From CAYTXJ01 sp965613025 (GTDB lineage Bacteria > Desulfobacterota > DSM-4660 > Desulfatiglandales > JALVMZ01): 64,000 nucleotides of DNA. Within the stretch, counting starts at the first letter, position 1. Every line of letters starts with the position of its first letter. Below the pieces are notes generated by a model that saw only the letters and a list, made by a program, of their open reading frames with translations, had not been told where the DNA came from and did not search any database. Location: NCBI GenBank assembly GCA_965613025.1, contig CBFDUE010000002.1:18318-82317 (forward strand), given 5' to 3'. The translations under genes and the position numbers were made by a program. Below, in pieces: positions 42,909-50,632 of the stretch.

Positions 42909-43619
42909 ATGGCACTTAAGATGGAAGAAATCTCTGTGGGATATTATGAGGATATAATTGTCCTGAGTGATTTTACTATGTATGCAAAGGGAGGTGAGAT
43001 AACAACCATTATAGGACCAAATGGAGCAGGGAAATCCACTGTATTGAAGACTATTTATGGTTTTCTCCGACCCAATAAAGGAAGGGTCCTATTAAATAAT
43101 AGGGATATTACCACTATTCCCCCCTATAAGATGCCTCAAGAGGGGGTTGCCTTTATTATGCAAGAAAGGGGAATATTCCCAGAGATGAGCGTTGAAGAGA
43201 ACCTGCAACTGGGCTGTTGGCTATTTAAGGGTGATAGAGAAAAAGTAATGCTGGCAATTGATAATGTCTATAATAGATATCCCATATTGAAGGATAGGAA
43301 AGAGGTATATGCAGGAAATCTGAGCGGGGGTGAGCAGAGGATACTTGAGCTTGGAAAGGCACTCCTTATTAATCCTTCTGTTATGCTACTGGATGAGCCA
43401 ACCGCAGGCCTTGCCCCAATTGCTGCAAATCTCATATTTGATGAAATATCAAGACTTAAAGAAGAGAAAAAGACCATATTAATGGTTGAGCAAAATGTAA
43501 AAAAGGCGATGAATATTACTGATTATGTATATGTGGTTGAGCTTGGAAGAGTAAATTTCCATGCAGAGAGGGAACAGATTGATCTACACAAGGCCATTAC
43601 CCCGTGGGTTAATTGGTAG
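42909..43619 (+). CDS. livF: Branched-chain amino acid-type ABC transporter ATPase LivF
   Basis: 236 residues. Motifs are Walker A GPNGAGKSTVLKTIYGFLRP, VAFIMQERGIFPEMSVEENL, signature LSGGEQRILELGKAL, Walker B VMLLDEPTAGLAP and the MVEQNV loop typical of LivF. It pairs with LivG. The gene ends 6 bases before the converging livM stop. Confidence 0.92.
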   Translation: MALKMEEISVGYYEDIIVLSDFTMYAKGGEITTIIGPNGAGKSTVLKTIYGFLRPNKGRVLLNNRDITTIPPYKMPQEGVAFIMQERGIFPEMSVEENLQLGCWLFKGDREKVMLAIDNVYNRYPILKDRKEVYAGNLSGGEQRILELGKALLINPSVMLLDEPTAGLAPIAANLIFDEISRLKEEKKTILMVEQNVKKAMNITDYVYVVELGRVNFHAEREQIDLHKAITPWVNW

Positions 43620-43625
43620 ATCCTC

Positions 43626-44570
43626 CTATTTGATCTTTCCTCTCAAAGATGAAATCTTTTCATCAAGTAGGCCAAAGATCCCTCTTGGCATAAAGAGGAC
43701 CAACATGCATATAACTATACCAAGCATTATAAGATGGGAAAATGGCCACTTAGACCAGATAAAATCCGATAACATAAATAATATGGTAGAGCCCGCAACA
43801 GGCCCAAGCAGAGTCCCTATACCACCAAGCATTGTCATTGCAATTACTTCCACATTGGTCTCTATAAAAAAGGCCGCCTCTGGATATATATACCCTATGA
43901 ATTGAAGGTCAATTGCTCCAGCGATTCCCATAAGAAATGTGCTTATTACAAATGCACGGATCTTATACTTGGGCGCATCTATTCCTATGGCCATTGCACC
44001 ATCTTCATCCTCTCTTATGGCCTTAAGGGTTATACCAAATGGGGAGTTGATAAGATAGAGGATAAATAGGAAAGAGAGGGATGTAACCAAGAGCATAAGA
44101 TAATAGGCCATATCTGGATTCCTCAGAGCAGGAAGGGGAATACCAAAGGTGCCTCCACTGAACTCCTCTGGTATATTAAATACTATCACCTTTAAGGCCT
44201 CATTAAGAGCTAAGGTGGCAATTGCAAAATATGCCCCTCTCAATTTAAATAGGACTTTTCCCAAAAGATATCCTGCAATTGCTCCTCCCACACCACCAAA
44301 TAGGATACAGAGATAGGGATAAGAGCTCAGATGTGCCTTTGAAAACAGAAGTGCTGTGGTGTATCCACCTATTCCATAAAATGCCACATGACCAAAACTG
44401 ATATATCCCACATACCCGGCAATAAGATTAAAGCTGATACAGAGACATATGTATTTAATCATCAAAAAGAAATATGTAGTGGTCTTAAGCCCGCTCTTAG
44501 GTGCTAAGGCAAATAGTATCACAAAAAATATCCATCCCAATATCCAGAATCTTTTATTCTTCAATCCCAT
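43626..44570 (-). CDS. livM: Branched-chain amino acid-type ABC permease LivM
   Basis: 314 residues with eight to ten membrane segments. LivM features include CISFNLIAGYVGYISFGHVA, FGIPLPAL, INSPFGITLKAIREDEDGAM with the EAA-like loop and MLGGIGTLLGPVAGS. It starts immediately after the livH stop on the minus strand. It forms the heterodimeric channel with LivH. Confidence 0.92.
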   Translation of the reverse strand: MGLKNKRFWILGWIFFVILFALAPKSGLKTTTYFFLMIKYICLCISFNLIAGYVGYISFGHVAFYGIGGYTTALLFSKAHLSSYPYLCILFGGVGGAIAGYLLGKVLFKLRGAYFAIATLALNEALKVIVFNIPEEFSGGTFGIPLPALRNPDMAYYLMLLVTSLSFLFILYLINSPFGITLKAIREDEDGAMAIGIDAPKYKIRAFVISTFLMGIAGAIDLQFIGYIYPEAAFFIETNVEVIAMTMLGGIGTLLGPVAGSTILFMLSDFIWSKWPFSHLIMLGIVICMLVLFMPRGIFGLLDEKISSLRGKIK

Positions 44571-45452
44571 CTATTTAAGAGTCCCCAATATTCCGCTTGG
44601 CCTAAGTATCAGGATAAGAATGAGTGTTATAAATGCTACAGCTGGAGATAGGGCATAGGTGGCAAACAGGGTCGTATAGCTTTCCGCAAGGCCTAAGAGC
44701 AGCCCACCTATAAATGCCCCTACTGGGTTTCCAAGACCTCCTAACACCACCACTGTAAAGCATTTAAGGAGATAATTCACCCCCATAATGGGAGTTATTG
44801 GATAGGTAAGAGATATAACCACTCCAGCTAAAAATGCATAGACCAGTCCGATGCTAAATGCCCATTGAAATATCTTTACAGGATTAATCCCATTCAGCAT
44901 CACATATTCCCTTCTCTGGGTCACTGCCCTGATTGCCTTTCCAAGATAGGTCTTCTTTAGAAGGAAATAGAGAATAAGTCCCAGGATAAGGGCAGAAAGA
45001 AAGGCTATAAACCGGGCAGATGGTATAACCATCCCCATGAGGTTTATGGTAGGCATTAGTGTGGGAACTCCCCTGAGGTCACTTCCCCAGATGTTCAGGG
45101 CAGAACCATAAATTATGATGGATATTCCAAAAGTGAATAGAAGCGTCATCATCTCTGTCTCAAGTTCATTGGTGGATGCCTCAATAATTCGGTTAATTAG
45201 ATACTTATAAATTACCACTCCTGATAGGATTCCAATAGGTATTGCAAAGACAATGGAAAGCAAGGGATTTATTTTAAAAAAATAATACATACCATATCCC
45301 ATATATGCACCCAACATAATAAAGGTGCCATGTGCCAGATTTACCACTTTCATAACCCCCCATATAAGGCTCAATCCCAGGGCAGCTAATCCATAGATTC
45401 CGCCTATCATAAATCCATTAATTGTAGTCTGTAAAAATACACCTGCTGTCAT
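44571..45452 (-). CDS. livH: Branched-chain amino acid-type ABC permease LivH
   Basis: 293 residues with about eight membrane segments. Diagnostic stretches are GGIYGLAALGLSLIWGVMKV, VNLAHGTFIMLGAYMGY, LGKAIRAVTQRREYVMLNGI and VVLGGLGNPVGAFIGGLLLG. It lies downstream of livK, separated by a 66-base gap that contains a strong hairpin. Confidence 0.92.
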   Translation of the reverse strand: MTAGVFLQTTINGFMIGGIYGLAALGLSLIWGVMKVVNLAHGTFIMLGAYMGYGMYYFFKINPLLSIVFAIPIGILSGVVIYKYLINRIIEASTNELETEMMTLLFTFGISIIIYGSALNIWGSDLRGVPTLMPTINLMGMVIPSARFIAFLSALILGLILYFLLKKTYLGKAIRAVTQRREYVMLNGINPVKIFQWAFSIGLVYAFLAGVVISLTYPITPIMGVNYLLKCFTVVVLGGLGNPVGAFIGGLLLGLAESYTTLFATYALSPAVAFITLILILILRPSGILGTLK

Positions 45453-45470
45453 AATCTTAAACTTCTTAGG

Positions 45471-45497
45471 AAGGCCCCCATAAACGTTGGGGGCCTT
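45471..45497. promoter_or_regulatory. Intercistronic hairpin between livK and livH
   Basis: A 10-bp perfect stem AAGGCCCCCA / TGGGGGCCTT encloses the loop TAAACGT. No T-run follows on either strand, so it looks like an mRNA stability or processing hairpin, as often found after highly expressed binding-protein genes, rather than a full terminator. Confidence 0.6.
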
Positions 45498-45518
45498 CTT
45501 GCCCTCTTTAATATCCCT

Positions 45519-46757
45519 TTATTTAGGCCTTGGATATACAATCTCTGCCACAGCAAGCTCTGGTGGGCCAATTACAACCTTCTTGCCATTCTGCCACTGG
45601 GCCGTTACCATCCCATGTCCTATCTGAATCCCGCTTTTGGGATCTATCTTGGATCTTCCATAAAATGTCATTATATCCATCTTATTGAGAGCGGCCCTTA
45701 CTTTATCCGTGCTGAGCGTTCCTGCATTTTCAATTCCCCACTGTAACACAAGCCCTGCAGCGAATGCCTGTGCACCCCTAAAATCGGTGCTTTTTCCCCA
45801 TCTCTTTTTATACCATTCATTAAACTGTCTACCCGTTACCTTAGGTCCATACCAGTTATTAAACTTATTTGGATCTGGTGCATCAATAGGTTCCCATTGA
45901 GATGTTGCAATTGTATATGCAGCACCCTTAGGGCCAACCGCACTCCACCATTCCACTGTTGAAGGGGCAGAACCCAATGCAAAGAATTTTGTATAGACAT
46001 TTAACTCTGCTGCCTGCCTTGCAAGAAGGGCTCCATCTTTAAAATGGGAACAGGCAAGTATTGCATCAGGAGAGAGATTCTTCACCTTACTTAAAAGGGG
46101 TGAAAGATCAATGGGAGGAGTGGGATAGACCTCATCAAATACGATCTTAAATCCCAACTGCTTGGCCCATCTCTTGATGCCTTTCCTGATAGATAGATTA
46201 AACGGATTGTCTTCAGTGATTACAGCAATAGTCTTAATAGGAGGATTGAGTCGGGCCATAAGCTCCATGGTGCTCTTATAGTAATAGGAAGAGGGTGTAA
46301 GAACTCCTATCACATATCTGTATCCCTGTGCCCATATCTTATCAGAGGCGCCACTATGAGAGAACATCAACTTTCCATATCTTTCAGTAATTGCGGCAGA
46401 TGCCAGTGTCAGAGAGCTTCCATATGGACCAAACAGAAAATCCACCTTATCTTCATTTATGAGCTTCTCTGTTAGCTTTATAGTGGTGTCCTTGTCACTC
46501 TTTGTATCATACCATACCACCTCCACTGGTAGCTTTTTACCCATATCCTTTACATAGATTCCACCCTGTTTATTAACCCACTCTGCCCAAAGTCTTGCTC
46601 CCTGAAGATTCCTCTGTCCAAGCACATCATACTTGCCGGTTAAGGAGATGGGAATTCCAACCTTGATACTATCTTTAGCATATGAAGGGGTTAAGATTAG
46701 AAAAAAGACAAATAAAATTGCCACACCTATCTTTACCATACTAAAAAATCTTCCCAT
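45519..46757 (-). CDS. livK: Branched-chain amino acid-type substrate-binding protein
   Basis: About 412 residues from ATG 46757, which follows GGAGGGAG; the longer frame to 46829 has no good site. A signal peptide (VGVAILFVFFLILTPSYA-like, cleavage after AYA/SYA) precedes a type I periplasmic binding fold: IKVGIPISLTGKYDVLGQRN, LFGPYGSSLTLASAAITERY, IAVITEDNPFNLSIRKGIKR and VTGRQFNEWYKKRWG. It supplies ligand to LivHMGF. The ligand may be an amino acid, amide, urea or aromatic acid, and cannot be fixed. Confidence 0.9.
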   Translation of the reverse strand: MGRFFSMVKIGVAILFVFFLILTPSYAKDSIKVGIPISLTGKYDVLGQRNLQGARLWAEWVNKQGGIYVKDMGKKLPVEVVWYDTKSDKDTTIKLTEKLINEDKVDFLFGPYGSSLTLASAAITERYGKLMFSHSGASDKIWAQGYRYVIGVLTPSSYYYKSTMELMARLNPPIKTIAVITEDNPFNLSIRKGIKRWAKQLGFKIVFDEVYPTPPIDLSPLLSKVKNLSPDAILACSHFKDGALLARQAAELNVYTKFFALGSAPSTVEWWSAVGPKGAAYTIATSQWEPIDAPDPNKFNNWYGPKVTGRQFNEWYKKRWGKSTDFRGAQAFAAGLVLQWGIENAGTLSTDKVRAALNKMDIMTFYGRSKIDPKSGIQIGHGMVTAQWQNGKKVVIGPPELAVAEIVYPRPK

Positions 46758-46891
46758 ACACACTCCCTCCTTTATTGGGGTTAATAAAGACCTATAAACT
46801 ACTCCATTGGGGTGCCCATTAATTGACACCCCATACCATCCTAAAACAGAAGATTTTTACCCCCTAAAGGGAGTATTTACTAAGTAAATTC

Positions 46892-47800
46892 TTATGCAAT
46901 ACCCAGTCTATATTTAAGGGAGTTGAGGGTATTCTTCATGAGCATAGTAATTGTCATTGGGCCTACACCACCTGGAACAGGTGTGATCCAGCCGGCGATT
47001 TCCTTTGCGGCATCAAAATCCACATCACCTTTAAGAATAGGGATCTTTTTGCCGGTCTTTTCACTTATCTTTTCACCCACTCTGTTTACTCCTACGTCAA
47101 TGACGCATGCACCTGGCTTTATCCACTCAGGCTTTACAAGCCCTGGCACCCCTGCTGCCACTATCAATATATCTGCTCTCTTGCAATGGCCTGCAAGATC
47201 CTTTGTTCTGGTATGAACCACTGTGACAGTTGCATTTGCATTGGCACCCTTTTGCATCATCATTATGGCGATGGGCTTGCCCACAATATTGGATCTACCC
47301 ACTACAACCACTTCCGCACCCTCAGTGGGGACACCAGAGCGGACAATCAGCTCCTGAATTCCAGCAGGTGTGCATGGTGGGAATTTTACCTCACCTCCGC
47401 CAATTACCAGTCTTCCCACATTTACAGGATGAAATCCATCCACATCTTTATCAGGATCAATGGCATTTATGACCTTCTTTTCATCAATATGCTTGGGAAG
47501 GGGTAACTGAACCAGTATGCCATGAATGGTATCATCCTTGTTATACCTTTCAACCATAGCCAAGAGGTCAGATTCGGATACATCCTCTGGAAGGTTTTCC
47601 TGCACCTCCTTAAATCCCAAGCTCTTAGCTGTCCTTATCTTTGCTGTCACGTAAGAGACAGAAGCAGGATTTTCACCTACCAATATTGTAACAAGACCTG
47701 GAACCACTCCATGTCTTTCTTTTATATCATCCACCTCTTTCTTTATCTCAGCAAGTATCTGATCCCTTATCTCTGTTCCCTTTATTATTTTTGCTGCCAT
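46892..47800 (-). CDS. folD: Bifunctional methylene-tetrahydrofolate dehydrogenase/cyclohydrolase
   Basis: 302 residues. FolD signatures are VSYVTAKIRTAKSLGF (with the catalytic Lys), GILVQLPLPKHIDEKKVINA, DPDKDVDGFHPVN, PCTPAGIQELI, VVVGRSNIVGKP and TPVPGGVGPMTITML. It interconverts methylene-, methenyl- and formyl-THF for one-carbon metabolism or an anaerobic C1 pathway. It has an AAAGGAGAT site and is divergent from the rpsF operon. Confidence 0.96.
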   Translation of the reverse strand: MAAKIIKGTEIRDQILAEIKKEVDDIKERHGVVPGLVTILVGENPASVSYVTAKIRTAKSLGFKEVQENLPEDVSESDLLAMVERYNKDDTIHGILVQLPLPKHIDEKKVINAIDPDKDVDGFHPVNVGRLVIGGGEVKFPPCTPAGIQELIVRSGVPTEGAEVVVVGRSNIVGKPIAIMMMQKGANANATVTVVHTRTKDLAGHCKRADILIVAAGVPGLVKPEWIKPGACVIDVGVNRVGEKISEKTGKKIPILKGDVDFDAAKEIAGWITPVPGGVGPMTITMLMKNTLNSLKYRLGIA

Positions 47801-47888
47801 AGCTAAGATCTCCTTTCTAAAATATTTTTTGAAAGCTCCTTATCATAATGAAACCATATTTTCAAGCCCGAAAAGATAAATTATCCCC

Positions 47889-47917
47889 TTGACATACCCT
47901 TCATTTATTATTAGAGA
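47889..47917 (+). promoter_or_regulatory. Putative promoter of the rpsF operon
   Basis: A perfect TTGACA (47889-47894), a 17-base spacer and a weak TAGAGA (47912-47917), about 60 bases before the rpsF ATG. Confidence 0.45.
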
Positions 47918-47976
47918 TACTAAGCTCCTTGCTCCAGAGATTGGGGCCAAAAAGAAGTCCAAAAGGAGAAGAGATT

Positions 47977-48315
47977 ATGAGATTCTATGAGACTCTTTAC
48001 CTATTGAGACCTGATCTCAGTGAAGATCAATATCAGGAACTCTTAAAAAAATACAATGATAGGATTACATCCTTAGATGGCATTGTAATCCATGTGGATG
48101 AATGGGGGAAAAAGAATCTGGCATATCCCATAAGAAAATTTGAAGAAGGATACTATATAATTGTAAAATACTGCGGAAGGCCGGGGATTGTTCAGGATCT
48201 GGAAAAGGAATTTAAATTGGATGAAAATATCTTAAGATACCTGACAGTAAAGCTCTCTGACAAGGCCGATCCGGAAGAGTTAAAAAAGAGATTTTCAGAA
48301 GACAGTTCAGCATAG
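47977..48315 (+). CDS. rpsF: 30S ribosomal protein S6
   Basis: About 112 residues from ATG 47977 (AAGGAGAAG upstream); the longer frame from 47929 adds an unlikely tail. S6 features are MRFYETLYLLRPDLSEDQYQ and HVDEWGKKNLAYPIRKFEEG, then YYIIVKYCG. It binds S18 and 16S rRNA in the platform. The order rpsF-rpsR-rplI-dnaB is the usual one except that no ssb gene lies between. Confidence 0.96.
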   Translation: MRFYETLYLLRPDLSEDQYQELLKKYNDRITSLDGIVIHVDEWGKKNLAYPIRKFEEGYYIIVKYCGRPGIVQDLEKEFKLDENILRYLTVKLSDKADPEELKKRFSEDSSA

Positions 48316-48327
48316 GAGGTATTTTAT

Positions 48328-48576
48328 ATGGTAACGAACCAGAAATTTAGATTTCCATTTCATAGAAAGAAGTATTGCAAATTTTGCGCCGATAAGAATC
48401 TAAAGATCGATTATAAAAATTATGAGATTCTCTATGATTTTATAACAGAGAGAGGAAAGATCATTCCAAGTAGAATCTCTGGAACCTGTGCTAAACATCA
48501 GAGGATGCTTGCCCTTGCCATTAAGAGGGCAAGGATTGCTGCTCTTCTTCCATTTACAACAGCTACATTAAAGTAG
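48328..48576 (+). CDS. rpsR: 30S ribosomal protein S18
   Basis: 82 residues. The S18 core is clear: KKYCKFCADKNLKIDYKNYE, GKIIPSRISGTCAKHQRML and AIKRARIAALLPFTTA. The cysteines (CxxC and Cys plus His in GTCAKHQ) make it a zinc-binding type. It begins 12 bases after rpsF with an AGGAGG site. MITE-like copy 4 lies between its stop and rplI. Confidence 0.96.
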   Translation: MVTNQKFRFPFHRKKYCKFCADKNLKIDYKNYEILYDFITERGKIIPSRISGTCAKHQRMLALAIKRARIAALLPFTTATLK

Positions 48577-48615
48577 GTGGGCCTTGTATAGGTCAAGGAT
48601 TTCTGATATAGATAA

Positions 48616-48769
48616 GAGAGCTTTGAATTTTTCAAAGCTCTCATAAAAAAGCCGTAATTATGGGATATTTTAAGTTAATTTTTGGGGGTCTGGTCTCCGA
48701 CCCAGAGGGTCATCCGACCAGGAGGGGGGTGTAACCCCCAGTGTAAAAAGGTGTTATGCAAAGCTCTCA
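48616..48769 (+). mobile_element. MITE-like element, copy 4 (long form, 154 bp) inside the ribosomal operon
   Basis: It starts with GAGAGCTTTGAA / TTCAAAGCTCTC and ends GCAAAGCTCTC. Compared with the short form it has about 35 extra bases that form their own hairpin (CTGGTC...GACCAG, with an inner GACCC/GGGTC). Perfect 6-bp duplications AGATAA flank it (48610-48615 and 48770-48775). It separates rpsR from rplI, and the rplI ribosome site lies just beyond it. Confidence 0.88.
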
Positions 48770-48800
48770 GATAAATAATAAATAGGGGAGAGAGGTATCA

Positions 48801-49244
48801 ATGAAGATAATTCTTGTAAAAGATATGGATGATCTTGGAATTGAAGGTGATATGGTTGAAGTTTCAGATGGATATGCCAGAAATTATCTGATTCCAAAGG
48901 GTTTTGCCCTTCCTGCAACAGCTCAAAATATAAAGATGATGGAGATGAAAAAGAGAAAGATTGAGACAAATAAGATCAAAAAGAAGGAAGAGGCGCTTAA
49001 GTTGAAGGAACTCATTGAAAAGGTCACTCTTACCATAAGACAAAGGGCAGGGGAGGGTGAAAAACTCTATGGATCTGTTACATCAATGAATATATCAAAG
49101 GCCCTTGAAGCAGAGGGGATTAAGATAGATAAGAAAAAGATTGTGCTTCAACAGCCCATAAAGCAGCTTGGAAGCTATGATGTGCCTATAAGACTCCATC
49201 CAGAGGTCCAGGCAATGATCAAGATAGATGTAATTCCCGAATAG
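48801..49244 (+). CDS. rplI: 50S ribosomal protein L9
   Basis: 147 residues. The N-terminal domain MKIILVKDMDDLGIEGDMVE and SDGYARNYLIPKGFALPAT is diagnostic. A lysine-rich connecting helix and a C-terminal domain (GEGEKLYGSVTSMNISKALE; RLHPEVQAMIKIDVIPE) follow. It binds domain V of 23S rRNA and spans to a neighbouring ribosome. GGGGAGAGAGG precedes the ATG, only about 10 bases after the MITE duplication. Confidence 0.96.
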   Translation: MKIILVKDMDDLGIEGDMVEVSDGYARNYLIPKGFALPATAQNIKMMEMKKRKIETNKIKKKEEALKLKELIEKVTLTIRQRAGEGEKLYGSVTSMNISKALEAEGIKIDKKKIVLQQPIKQLGSYDVPIRLHPEVQAMIKIDVIPE

Positions 49245-49258
49245 ATAGATCGGATTTT

Positions 49259-50620
49259 ATGCCAAAGGCAAAGGTAAAGGATATATCAGAGCAATTAAAG
49301 ATACCACCACACAATATTGAGGCAGAGCAGGCAATCCTTGCTGGGATATTAATAAATAATGAGGCCATAAACCATGTAATAGATCTTCTATCTCCAGAGG
49401 ATTTCTATAGGGACTCTCATAAATATATATATGAGACCATGCTGGAACTTTTCCACTCTGATGACTCCATTGATCTGATCACCTTGAGTCAATTGCTGGA
49501 TAGCAAAAAGCTGTTGGATAAGGTAGGCGGTAAGGAGTATCTCATATCCCTTGCAGAGGCGGTATCCACCTCCGCAGGTATGTTACACTATGCAAGGATT
49601 GTGAAGGATCTTTCCATAAGAAGAAAGTTGATAAACCAGTGTTCCATTATATCAGATTCCTGCTTTCATGGCCTACATGAGACTGAAGAGCTCTTGGATA
49701 TGGCAGAGCAGGGTATATTTGATATAGCAGAAGAAAAGATAAGAGATGATTTTTCCTCCATGGAAGATGTGATAAACAGAAGTTTTAAAAAGCTTGAAAG
49801 TGTGGCAGAACACGACGGATTTATAACAGGTATCCCAACAGGCTTTGTAGACTTTAATAGATACACTGCCGGGCTTCAGCCAGGAGAGCTTATTATAATA
49901 GCTGGAAGACCGGGGATGGGAAAGACCGCCCTTGCAATAAATATTGGCTATCATGCAGCGGATAAGACAAGGCGGGGGGTTGCCATTTTTTCCCTTGAGA
50001 TGTCCAAGATACAGCTTGGTATGAGACTGCTGGGAATGTGTGCAGGCATTAATGGGTCCAAATTAAGGACAGGCTATCTGAGCCATAGCGATTGGGAAAG
50101 GCTCACCGAGGCAGCAGACCATCTATCTGAGCTTCCCATATTCATTGATGACTCATCTGCACTGAGTGTACTGGAGATCAAGGCCAAGTGCAGAAGACTT
50201 AAAAGGAAAAGTGATCTTGCTCTTATCATAGTTGACTATCTTCAATTGATCCAAGGAAGAAAGAGTGCAGAGTCCCGTCAGATTGAGATATCTGAGATAT
50301 CCAGAGGACTAAAGGCCCTTGCTAAGGATATGGATGTTCCTGTAATTGCAGTATCTCAGCTAAACAGAAGGGTAGAGGAGAGAGGGAACAAGAGGCCCAT
50401 GCTTTCAGACCTAAGAGAGAGTGGTGCCATTGAACAGGATGCAGATATAATTATGTTTATCTATAGGGATGAGGTGTATAATCCCAATACCGATCAAAAA
50501 AATATTGCAGAGATCACTATTGCAAAGCATAGAAATGGAGATACCGGAAAGTTCAATCTCATATATGAAAAGGAATTTACACGTTTCAGAGATTACTCCC
50601 TCCACGATGAATTACAATAG
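49259..50620 (+). CDS. dnaB: Replicative DNA helicase DnaB
   Basis: 453 residues. The N-terminal helical domain (PPHNIEAEQAILAGILINNE) and the RecA-like domain with GRPGMGKTALAINIGYHAA (Walker A), VAIFSLEMSKIQLGMRLLGM, LIIVDYLQLIQG (Walker B) and ISRGLKALAKDMDVPVIAVS, QLNRRVEERGNKRPMLSDLR are complete. No intein is present. It unwinds DNA at the fork. Its stop is in the same frame as hflX and just ahead of the hflX ribosome site. Confidence 0.96.
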   Translation: MPKAKVKDISEQLKIPPHNIEAEQAILAGILINNEAINHVIDLLSPEDFYRDSHKYIYETMLELFHSDDSIDLITLSQLLDSKKLLDKVGGKEYLISLAEAVSTSAGMLHYARIVKDLSIRRKLINQCSIISDSCFHGLHETEELLDMAEQGIFDIAEEKIRDDFSSMEDVINRSFKKLESVAEHDGFITGIPTGFVDFNRYTAGLQPGELIIIAGRPGMGKTALAINIGYHAADKTRRGVAIFSLEMSKIQLGMRLLGMCAGINGSKLRTGYLSHSDWERLTEAADHLSELPIFIDDSSALSVLEIKAKCRRLKRKSDLALIIVDYLQLIQGRKSAESRQIEISEISRGLKALAKDMDVPVIAVSQLNRRVEERGNKRPMLSDLRESGAIEQDADIIMFIYRDEVYNPNTDQKNIAEITIAKHRNGDTGKFNLIYEKEFTRFRDYSLHDELQ

Positions 50621-50632
50621 AGGAGGTATGGT

